Source of the DNA: Effrenium voratum
Taxonomy: Eukaryota; Sar; Dinophyceae; Suessiales; Symbiodiniaceae
Assembly (NCBI GenBank): GCA_963377175.1
Contig: CAUJNA010001632.1
Span: 1 to 64,000, forward strand
Length of the DNA stretch: 64,000 nucleotides
Reading direction: 5' to 3'
The notes beneath the pieces are model-generated. The model was given only the letters and a program-made list of their open reading frames with translations, did not search any database and was not told the origin of the DNA. A program made the position numbers and the translations under genes. Numbering within the stretch: the stretch's first letter is position 1; every line of letters starts with the position of its first letter. Positions 1-7,904 of this stretch are shown one piece after another.

Positions 1-540
1 TTGCCCAAAGGGCCCGGCAGTCTTGGCTTAGTACTGGTCTGCCCAACGGGTCTGGGGGATGGGTGTCGGAGTTTCTTTTTTAGTACTGGTTTGCCCAAGG
101 GGTCTGGGCGGGTTCGTTTTTAAGTATGGTTTGCCCAAAGGGGCCGGCAGTTTTGGCTTAGTACTGGTCTGCCCAACGGGACCGGGGCGGGTTCGTTTTT
201 TTTAAGTATGGTTTGCCCAACGGGACCGGGGGTTGGCTTAGTATTGGTCTGCCCAACGGGACCGGGGGTTGGCTTAGTATTGGTCTGCCCAACGGGTCTG
301 GAGGGGTTTTCGTTTTTTTTTTCAAGTACTGGTCTGCCCAACGGGTCTGGAGGGGTTTTCGGATTTTGTTTCAGTAGTTCGCCCAACGGGTCTGGAGGGG
401 TTTTCGGATTTTGTTTCAGTAGTTCGCCCAACGGGTCTGGAGGGGTTTTCGGATTTTTTTTCAGTAGTTCGCCCAACGGGTCTGGTGACAGGGACCCAGA
501 GACGCCCAGCCAGCCGAGGGCTTGCCTGAGACAATCCTGG
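1..540. repeat. GCCCAACGGG minisatellite
   Basis: An irregular tandem array built on the core GCCCAACGGGTCTGG or GCCCAACGGGACCGG. Cores are separated by T-rich stretches and by TAGTACTGGT or TAGTAGTT. Unit length is about 38 to 62 bases, most regular at 320-480. The core CCCAACGGG is nearly self-complementary. Open frames exist on both strands only because the array has few stops; no gene is called. Related cores (CCCAACCCGTTTGG) recur at 783-832 and near 1055. Confidence 0.85.
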
Positions 541-544
541 GAAA

Positions 545-732
545 GGGGGTGAGACACCTGAGACACCTGAGACACCCACTAAACGTCGAACAGAAGTGTC
601 TCAAGCGTGTCTCAGACCTGTCTCAGCAATAACAAGACAGCCATTTGAAGATTGAGACACCTGAGACACGCCTGAGACACTCCTGTTCGACGTTTAGTGG
701 GTGTCTCAGGTGTCTCAGGTGTCTCACCCCCC
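545..732. mobile_element. Foldback (MITE-like) element
   Basis: Two inverted arms of about 75-80 bases (545-626 and 656-732) surround a loop of about 30 bases. The outer part of each arm (GGTGAGACACCTGAGACACC and its complement) is almost perfect. The inner part shares GTCGAACAG and GAGACACGC with a few mismatches. The arms contain a short GAGACACCT repeat. No coding capacity and no clear target duplication is visible. It is a non-autonomous foldback insertion or a self-complementary satellite unit. Confidence 0.7.
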
Positions 733-854
733 TCTCCTCGAAACCTGTCAGGCCCAGCTTGGACCTAACCGCGTTTGAGTGGTTCGCCCAACCCGTTTGG
801 GCTTGATACTGGTCCGCCCAACCCGTTTGGTTTGCCGAGGACCCCAAACCCTAA

Positions 855-1020
855 AGGCACCGTTTTGCGCCACGAAATGCGATTCTTCCAGTGCCTATAT
901 CAATATAGACACTGTAAGAATAGCTCGTTTTGCACGGTTTTGCGCCACAAAATGCTATTAGTGTCGTCCGTACATAGATGTACGGACTGGACTAATAGCT
1001 TTTTTTTGCACGGGTTTGCA
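855..1020. repeat. Hairpin array, copy 1 (46-bp hairpins with 29-bp spacer)
   Basis: Two hairpins of identical design lie at 879-924 and 954-999. Each has 22-nt arms, a 2-nt loop and three mismatches, and each ends in GC..GC. They are separated by a 29-base spacer (925-953) containing TTTTGCACGGTTTTGCGCC. Partial versions of that spacer flank the pair on both outsides (about 857-878 and 1002-1018), so the layout is spacer-hairpin-spacer-hairpin-spacer. The stem sequences of the two hairpins differ, yet each remains self-complementary. A reverse-complement copy lies at 50922-51062 upstream of the capsid gene. Confidence 0.8.
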
Positions 1021-1277
1021 CTGTTTGCCCATGCCAGCCCCCGCTTTGATTGGTTCGCCCAACCCGTTGGTTTCCCGAGCACCCCAAACCCAAGGAGCTG
1101 AGCAGGCTCCGGGAATTCCCCCCAGCCTGCGCAATGCCTAAAAGCCAGTTTTTTTTCGCTATCAGGATCAGGCAAACTTGAGTGTGATCAAAGTTTATTT
1201 TTGCCCCAAAACGGGTCCGATCAAGCTTCCTCGGAAACGAGGAGGCCGTGTCGTGCCTAAAAAAATCCATTTTCAAA

Positions 1278-2257
1278 TTAGTCGAGGGTCCTGGGCCTCG
1301 GAGGCCCCAGGAAGTCGTCCAGCTGCCTCACAGCCGCCGGCCTGCGTCTCGTCAGCCGGCCCGCCGCGTTGCCGCTGCCCTGCGGCGCCGGCAGAGCAGG
1401 GTCTCACGGCCCTCCGTGCTGCGGACGGTCATGGAGTCCACGGCCCCCAGCCGCTGCACGTCGCCGTACTGAGGGTTGAAGCTCCTCGCCGCGTTCGTCG
1501 GCGCTCGGAAGGCGCCCGCGACCTCCACCGCCTTCACGCGCCGCTCGGTGAGGTCCTTGTTGTGCTGGAACTTGTCGGCGTTGTCTTGGAGGACCCTGAA
1601 CTCCGTGGCCGGCTGCTTCTCCACGTCCTCGGGCGCGCCGTGCACCGTCTCGTGGGGCCGCGCGTTGTAGGCCCCGGCCGCCCGCTCGAAGTGGTAGCTC
1701 CACTGCCCGCCCTTGCGCGCCACCCTCGTGGCCAGGTCCTTCTTCAGCGTCTGGATGCCCCGGTCCACCACGGCAATGGCGTTGCGGTCCTCGGGCCGCT
1801 TCGTGCGGTGCACGGCTTCCGCAGGCAGCTCCCTGTCCAGCGTGGCGAACTCGTTGCCCAGGTCCGTCGTGACCACGAAGTTCCCGTCGTCCCCCGTCAG
1901 CTCCCGCGCGGCGCGCTTGGTGGCGCGGCCCACCGTCTCGGCGTTCTTGTTCTGCAGAGGTCCCACGGCGGCCTCCCGGGTGAAGACGTCCATCACCACC
2001 AGGCCGTACTTCGTCTTCCCCCGCGTGTTCTGGCTGAAGTCGATGAGGTCGGCCTGCAGCCGGTCGTTGGGCCCCTCGGCGGCCGACTTGCCCAGCGCGC
2101 GCGGCCGGGGCGCCGGCACCTGCCGGCCCACGTCGGCCTTCAGCGCCTCGAAGGCCATGGCCTGCGTCACGTCGAGGTCGCGCTGCCTGGCGAGTTGGTA
2201 CAGCTTCCGCGGGTCCCGCACGTTGAAGTCGTCGGCCAGGTCCCTCAGCGCCTCCAT
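1278..2257 (-). pseudogene. Viral (rve-type) integrase, copy 1
   Basis: Encodes a retroviral-type DDE integrase of the kind Polinton-like viruses use to insert their DNA into the host genome. The start is the ATG at 2257 (MEALRDLADDF). The catalytic core has D70 (RLQADLIDF), D132 (VVTTDLGNEF) and, 32 residues later, D165 in VVDRGIQTLKKDL, where the usual third acidic residue is Glu. One indel near 1400 shifts the frame. Comparison with copy 2 (31996-32937) indicates that the real C-terminus continues to a stop at 1278-1280 (ending QLDDFLGPPRPRTLD), giving about 325 residues. It lies downstream of fibre gene 1 on the same strand. The family assignment is firm; activity is doubtful because of the frameshift. 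Confidence 0.82.
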
Positions 2258-2394
2258 TTAGCTTTGTTGCCCCAAAAAGGAGCTTGCGCTGGCGTCCCTG
2301 GATGCGGGGAGGCCTGCACACACCTACTTGTTGCCCCAAAAAGGGGCTATTCAAGGCTCTGCTAGAACGAGGACGCCTGAAGACCGTTTTTTTT
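2258..2394. other. Spacer between fibre 1 and integrase 1 with a short direct repeat
   Basis: The sequence TTGTTGCCCCAAAAAGG occurs twice (about 2265 and 2328), followed each time by a short divergent stretch. In the second copy of this gene pair (near 32938) only 2 bases separate the fibre stop from the integrase ATG, so this 137-base spacer looks like a later insertion or local duplication. Confidence 0.5.
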
Positions 2395-5300
2395 CTACTC
2401 GTTCTTCGGCCCCCGCTGGGCCTGCCAGGCTTCCACCTCGTCCAGACGGGCCTGGAAGCCCTTGCACACCCCCCACAGCACGCTGGTGAGGTGCGAGTAG
2501 TCGAGGGTGATCATCTCGGTCCCGTCGCTCCACCGGGCCGTGCCCGTCAAATTCTTCCACTTCGCTCCTGAGAAGTCGTTGGAGGCGAAGCCCAGCCTCA
2601 GGTCGCCGTTCATGTCCGGGCGCTTGTACTGCTTGGCCTCCACGGAGTCGAAGAGCTGCTTGAGCTCCGCCACGTCGGCCTCGGCCATCTCCGTCTTCAC
2701 CCGGCTGTCCGACCAATTCGTGAAGCTCGTGTTGCAGACCACGTTGCCCGTGTTGCCCGCGATCACGAGGCAGCCGGGGTTCCTCTGGTTCGTGGTCAGG
2801 GACAGCTGCGTGGAGAGGCTCTTTGTCTGCACCAGCGCCTCGTCGTTGATCATGATGAGCTCGCACTGGTGCGCCCCGCCGTCCCGCTCCAGGAAGACCC
2901 TGGCGCTCTGGTTGCCCAGCAGCCGCAGCTCCGGGCCGCTGTCGGGGGCCGCGCTGTTGTTGGACACGTGCAGCTTGCTCCAGCCCGCCCAGTTCTTCGT
3001 CAAGAAGAGATCGTCCGAGAAGTCGGAGGTGTTGGTCACGGTGAGCGTGTTGGACGCGAAGAGCTGCGGCGCGGAGACCGTGCCCGAGCTCGTCACGTCG
3101 CCGCAGACCACGCGGCCCGTCGACACTCCGCCGCTCGTGGCCGTGAAGGTGCAGTCCAGGCTCTCGCAGTCCAGCGGGCCCGCGGACGCCGCCCCGGTGA
3201 TGGTCAGCGTGGCGCCCGTGAGCGCGCCGGTGGCTGCCCGTGAGTCCTGCGGCGGAGCTCAGCAGGCCCACGCTGGCCGCGCCGCTGATGCTCAGCGAGC
3301 TGCCTGACACGGCCCCCGTGGACGTCAGCGTGGCCCCGGCGACGGTGCCGGTGGCTGTGAGCGCAGCGCAGGAGACTGTGCCCGAGGCGTCCACGCCCGT
3401 GGTGAACACGTCGGTGCAGTTCACGTCGTTGCACAGCAGCTGGTCGCAGCCCACGTTGCCCTGCGCGGTGAGCCCGTCCAGTGTGGCCGAGCCCGTGAGG
3501 GCCAGCGAGTCCGCCAGCAGGTCCGTCACGGAGACCGACTCTCCCTCGAAGGCGCTGGCCCTGATCTGCATGCTGTACAGGTCCAGTGTGCCCGCCGACT
3601 GCTGCACCACCCGGGGATAGAGCCGCCGAAGGCTCCGAAGTGCAGCTTCGCGATTCCGCCCGGCGGCACCGAGAAGTCCAGGCGCGCCGTGCTCCAGACG
3701 CCCTGCGAGGGCGTGCCGAGGAAGGTGCCGGTGACGCCCACGTAGTCGTTGTCGGCCGCGCTGACGTACATCACCAAGTTGGAGGCCGTGCCCAGCCTGT
3801 ACCGGCAGCCGAAGGTGTAGCGTCTCCCCGGCGTCAGCGTGTAGGTGCGCACGATGTTCCAGGCGAAGGCGCTCAGGGTCATGGCGTAGCCCTCCAGCTG
3901 GAAGCCTCCCACCGCGAAGCTGGCCGAGGCCACGGAGCTCTGGCTGTTGGAGCGCACCAGGAAATTTCCTAGCGTGGTGAGCGTGGGTTCCAGCAGCACC
4001 TCGCCCAGGTGGCCAGCGTGACGTCGTCGGCCCCTCCGTCGAGGAACTCGTGCTTCAGCAGCAGTGCCGAGGCCGCCGTGTCCTCCTCCTCCGTGTTGCC
4101 GGCCTCCAGGGTTGCGTCCAGGATCTGGAGGCCGTAGACGTCCACCGTTCCTGCCGTTTGGTTGGGCAGGCCCGGCGCCTGGAAGTGCGCCCCGCAGTGC
4201 AGCTTCGCCACTCCGTTGGGCGGCACTGTGAAGTACATCTTGGCCGTGCTCCAGGCGCCCTGGTCGCCCGCGAAGCTGCCGTACAATGGGTCGTAGACGT
4301 TGTCTGTCTCGGACATGTACACCACGAAGTTGGAGGCCGTGCCGAGCCGGTAGCGGCAGGCGAAGAGCAGCTCTCTGCCGGGCGTCAAGTTGTAGGTGCG
4401 CACAATGTTCCACGGGTTCGCCGCCAGGGTCAGGGTGTAGCCGTCCACGCTTACTCCCGCGGCGTGCGTGGCCAGGACCACGCTGCAGCCGCTGCTGGGG
4501 CGAACCGTCCAGTTTGACAGCGAGACGTCCGTGGGGCCCAGGATCTGCTCTCCTATGGCGGCCACCACCTCGTCGGCCCCTCCGTCGTCCGGAAAGCGCA
4601 CTGCTATCTGCAGCGCAGAGGCTGCCACCGCGACTCCGAGCTTGCCGGCGAGGAGGCCGTCTACTTGCGCGATGGTGTAGTAGCTGAGCAGCGCGGCGGC
4701 GATGCTCGAGGCCGTCGCCGTGTCCTGGTCTGCGGCTGAGCGGTACGCCACCAGCGCCGAGGTGATTTGGTTGGTGGTGAACACGACCTGGTCCGGGCCC
4801 GTCCGGTAGGCCAGCAGCGCGCCCGCGATGGCGGCCTGCGTCTGCGTGTCCTGCGCGCTCGCCGTGCGGTAGTCTCCCAACAGGGCGTCCACTTGTGAGG
4901 AGGTGTAGTAAGCCAGCAGCGCGGCTGTGATGGCCCCGGTCGTCTCCGCGTCCTGCGCTGCCCCTGTGCGGTAGTCTCCCAACAGCGCGTCCACTTGTGA
5001 GGAGGTGTAGTAGGCCAGCAGCGCAGCCGCGAGGGCCGCGTCCGCTGCTGCGACGGAGTAGCAGTCTGCCGTGATGCTCAGCGTGTCGTCGCCGTTGGCC
5101 CGCGCAGCAGAGAGAGGAGCCACGAAATGCAGGTTGCGAACGACGTTGCTTCCGCGAAGGAGCTCCCAAGTTGTGAAGCCCGCCCAGGCCGGCGCGTTAA
5201 CAACTCCGCCGCCGGAAAGTTGCAGGGCGGCGAGCTCCGCGAGGATTGCGTCGAGGGCGCTCTGGAGCGCGGTCTCGCTGGCGGAGAGCGCGGCGTACGT

Positions 5301-6253
5301 GGGGGCGTATGGCGAACGATGGCCGTCGGTGGCGGAGCCCATCTGCGCAATTTGCTAATCATTGTGTCCTACCTCCAGGGCGTGTCCAGTCCCGTCCAAC
5401 CGGGGAGAGCAGGAGCCAGCGCGCTTGCGTCCGCCTTGCCGAGGGCGGCGTCCAGGGCTGCCGTGGTGACGGCGTCCAAGAGGGCCGTCGCTATCTTAGA
5501 GTCCACCTCCGAGGAAGTGTCCACGGCCGACTGCAGGGCGTAAGCAGTCAGGGCGCTGGCGTCCGCCTTTGAGGCCTGCAGCCCCGAGATGGAGGCGTCT
5601 CGGCTCGCGAGCTCGGAGGCCAGCGCCGCGGCGGTGACGGCCCCCAGGAGAGCGTTGGCCACCTTGGTGTCCACCTCCCGCGGCGTGATCCTCGCCGCTA
5701 TGTCCAGGGAGTGCTGGTCCACCACCGTCTTGAGGCCGTAGTTGGCGGCCACCGTGGCCAGCGTGGCGTTGTTGGCCGATGCGATGGAGCCGTTCATGGC
5801 CGCCGTGGTGCTGTAGTTGGACAGCTTCAGGTCCACGCTGTCCGGGGTGCTCTTCGTCGCCACCACGCCCTCCAGCACGTCGAAGGCCGACTGGTCTGCC
5901 TTGTTGGAGAGACCCGTGGTCAGCGAGCTCTGCAGCGCGGCGATGCTGCTTCCGTGCGCGGCCCCCTGCCCGTCCGTGGTGGCCAGGGCCGCCGCCGTGG
6001 CCAGGGGCGCAATTGCCGGCGCCAGCGCGCTGCTGTCCAGCTTTGAGGCCAGCTCTGCGGTGACTCTGTCGTCCAGGGACTGGATGGCCGCTGCGTTGTT
6101 GCCGGACGCTGCCGTGTTCGCCGCCAGGTCCGTTACTTGGGCGTACGGCGTCAGAGCGAGGGCCAGCTGCCCTGCGGTGACGTGCGTGCCGTCAGTCACC
6201 TCTCCGTTGTCCAGGACCTCCGGGATATTGCCGGTAACAGGTCCTTCAAACAT
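2395..6253 (-). pseudogene. Virion fibre-like protein with S74 chaperone tail, copy 1
   Basis: A very long phage-tail-fibre-like protein of about 1,280 residues, read here through at least four frame changes. The start is the ATG at 6253 (MFEGPVTGNIPEV). Order: Ala-rich repeats of the type LASRDASISGLQASKADASA; YYTSSQVDALLGDYRT repeats near 4860-5030; two related beta-sandwich modules (each with NIVRTY.LTPGR..FACRYRLGTAS and VPPNG.AKLH, 3600-4500), possibly glycan-binding; Val/Thr/Gly collar repeats; then an intramolecular chaperone of peptidase S74 type with NWSDSRVKTEM (Ser-Asp self-cleavage site) and the helical end DYSHLTSVLWGVCKGFQARL. About 50 codons present in copies 2 and 3 are missing near 5342-5390. 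It probably acts as a receptor-binding spike; that role is inferred from architecture. Confidence 0.8.
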
Positions 6254-6269
6254 GTTTACATATGTTCTC

Positions 6270-6303
6270 GCCGACGCCTTAGTCCAGTGGCTAAGGCGTC
6301 GGC
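6270..6303. promoter_or_regulatory. Hairpin just upstream of fibre gene 1
   Basis: A perfect 13-bp stem (GCCGACGCCTTAG with CTAAGGCGTCGGC) and an 8-base loop, 16 bases upstream of the fibre ATG at 6253. The same stem with a 2-base loop sits at the same distance from the fibre fragment at 45235. It could be a 5' leader structure, a regulator-binding palindrome or a processing site. Confidence 0.6.
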
Positions 6304-6375
6304 CAAGGAGCTAAGCGCTTCTTACTCCGCACGGGGCTCGATTCCTGCTGCGAGCGCAGTTGAGTACCATTCAGT

Positions 6376-6889
6376 CCGAACTCCGGCCGTTCGGTCCTCT
6401 GTGATTCGGGGCCCCCTCACAGGCGTCACCGCTTGTTGGTGTGTCAAACACACCAACCCCTCTTCGGCACAAGTTTCCGCCCGCACCAGGGTTTTTTTCG
6501 GATGTGACTCAATTTTGATTTGACCGATTTCGCCGGTCAATCGCGGGACCTGCGCACAATGGAGCCAGTGGCCGAATATTTCGGCCACTGCTTCGTAGTT
6601 GGTGATTGAGACATCATCAGCTGCGTGCCTGGCGCGCTAGGTATCGAAGCCTCCACGTTGGCGTGGAATTTGAAACGGGGCATGTCTGTTTTTTTCCGAC
6701 ATGCCCTACTGCGGGTTCCGCTTCGGGACTTCCGTTCTCGAAGCAAGCTTTTTGGCGTGGTATACCGGGGCATGTCCGATTTTTTCGGACATGCCCTACT
6801 GCGGGTTCCGCTTCTGGAACTTCCGTTCTCGGAGTATGATGTGTTCCATGGAAGTATACCAGGAATTGAAGGATAATATCCTTCAATTC
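6376..6889. repeat. Cluster of unrelated short hairpins
   Basis: No gene is evident. The stretch contains a series of mostly perfect inverted repeats with different stems: 6376-6394 (6 bp), 6435-6457 (GTTGGTGTGT, 10 bp), 6519-6540 (TTGACCG, 7 bp), 6566-6590 (CAGTGGCCGAA, 11 bp), 6652-6667 (6 bp), 6678-6706 (9 bp), 6768-6796 (GGGCATGTCCGA, 12 bp) and 6863-6889 (GAATTGAAGGATA, 13 bp). The 6678 and 6768 hairpins belong to a direct repeat of about 90 bases that also contains CCCTACTGCGGGTTCCGCTT. Confidence 0.75.
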
Positions 6890-6929
6890 AAATTCCCTGC
6901 CCGGGTGGGGGTTCAGCGGCTTGGCGCGG

Positions 6930-7260
6930 CTTCTATGCCGGGCAGGCGCGGCAGGGTGGCGCACCCAAGCCGCCGTATGACCGTATGATCCGTATGATTC
7001 GTATGACTCGGCGGGCTGGCGTGTCAGGCGCGCCTGGCAACAGGCACCAACCATTTTTTGGTTGCTGCCCGCGTGGAGTTCCGCGTGGAGTTCCCCTCAA
7101 TCCTGGGGCCACAACAGGATTGAAGGGAGCAATCCTGGGGCCACAACAGGATTGAAGGGAGCAATCCTGGGGCCACAACAGGATTGAATCCAAGAACATG
7201 TTCATCCGACATTATTCCGACATGTTGAAGAAATTAAGCGTATAGCAAGGAACCCGGGAA
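6930..7260. repeat. Repeat module shared with 55755-55903
   Basis: Contains GGCTTCTATGCCGGGCAGGC, a CCGTATGAT tandem run and GAACATGTTCATCCGACAT. All three recur in the same order and orientation at 55755-55903, and both copies lie immediately left of a copy of the foldback MITE. GAAGAAATTAAGCGTATAGCAAGGAA is also duplicated at about 7227 and 7332 around a 105-base segment. No coding signal is seen. Confidence 0.7.
7091..7190. repeat. CAATCCTG..CAGGATTG palindromic tandem repeats, cluster 1
   Basis: Roughly three consecutive units of about 35 bases, each containing CAATCCTGGGGCCACAACAG followed by GATTG. Each unit forms an 8-bp stem with a short loop. The same stem with different loops forms larger arrays at 54792-55216 and 56786-56876. 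Confidence 0.8.
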
Positions 7261-7371
7261 AGTGGAGGTTTCGCGGCTTGGCGCGGCAGAAAATGTGAAC
7301 ACGAGTGGCAATTGTGTTGGCACTTGTGTTGAAGAAATTAAGCGTATAGCAAGGAATTTTGGGGGAATTTC

Positions 7372-7401
7372 AATGCAGGGATACTGCAGGGAATCCCTGC
7401 A
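7372..7401. repeat. Perfect 10-bp hairpin
   Basis: ATGCAGGGAT pairs with ATCCCTGCAT across a short G-rich loop, directly left of the MITE. It is another member of the local hairpin population with an unrelated stem. Confidence 0.6.
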
Positions 7402-7410
7402 TCCCCGGTA

Positions 7411-7904
7411 TCTCTCTCTGTAGAGGGGGTTTTTTTCAAATGGCTTGCATTCTACCTGAGAGGCTCCCAGCACTCGTCCGTCCAGCATTTGACCTCGTCC
7501 TGCGAAGGATTCGAAGTCTAAAACGCTGCGTGGAGGCGTGAGGCTGCAAAACAGAGACCCCTAGATATGCGCTGCAATTTGGCTCCGGTTGCATTTCAAG
7601 CGATGTCAAGCTTTGCCAAAGGAAACCCCTTTTCCCTTTTTTTCGGGGACCCCTTTTTTTGGGACCCCTTGTTTTCTTTTTTTTTTGTTTTTTCTTAGCC
7701 CTGCAAAGGTTGGCTCGCTTGAAATGCAACCTGGAGCCAAATTGCAAGCGTATCTAGGGGTCACTATTTTGCAGCCTCACGCCTCCACGCAGCGTTTTAG
7801 ACTTCGAATCCTTCGCAGGACGAGGTCAAATGCTGGACGGACGAGTGCTGGGAGCCTCTCAGGTAGAATATAAACCATTTGGGAAACCCCCTCTAAAGAG
7901 AGAG
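7411..7904. mobile_element. Foldback MITE with about 215-bp inverted repeats, copy 1
   Basis: Long inverted arms (about 7411-7640 and 7695-7904) begin CTCTCTCTnTAGAGGGGGTT. They share CTACCTGAGAGGCT, AGCACTCGTCCGTCCAGCAT and CGAATCCTTCGCAGGAC. They enclose a pyrimidine-rich centre (CCCCTTTTCCCTTTTTTTCG). The dinucleotide TA flanks both ends (7409-7410 and 7905-7906), compatible with a TA target duplication as in Tc1/mariner-derived MITEs. The right end abuts the 3' end of the polymerase gene and supplies its downstream sequence. A second copy lies at 55904-56395. Confidence 0.78.

Noticed and set aside
855..1020. CRISPR-like array
   Set aside because: Constant 29-bp repeats alternate with inserts of equal length, but the inserts are self-complementary, there are only two, and no cas genes are present. 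Described as a hairpin array instead.
1178..2365. Plus-strand frame of 395 codons across the integrase
   Set aside because: Shadow of the minus-strand integrase in GC-rich DNA; no recognisable motifs.
6270..6360. tRNA gene upstream of fibre copy 1
   Set aside because: A T-loop-like GGCTCGATTCC is present, but the D and anticodon arms do not fold. The strong feature is the 13-bp hairpin, conserved at 45252.
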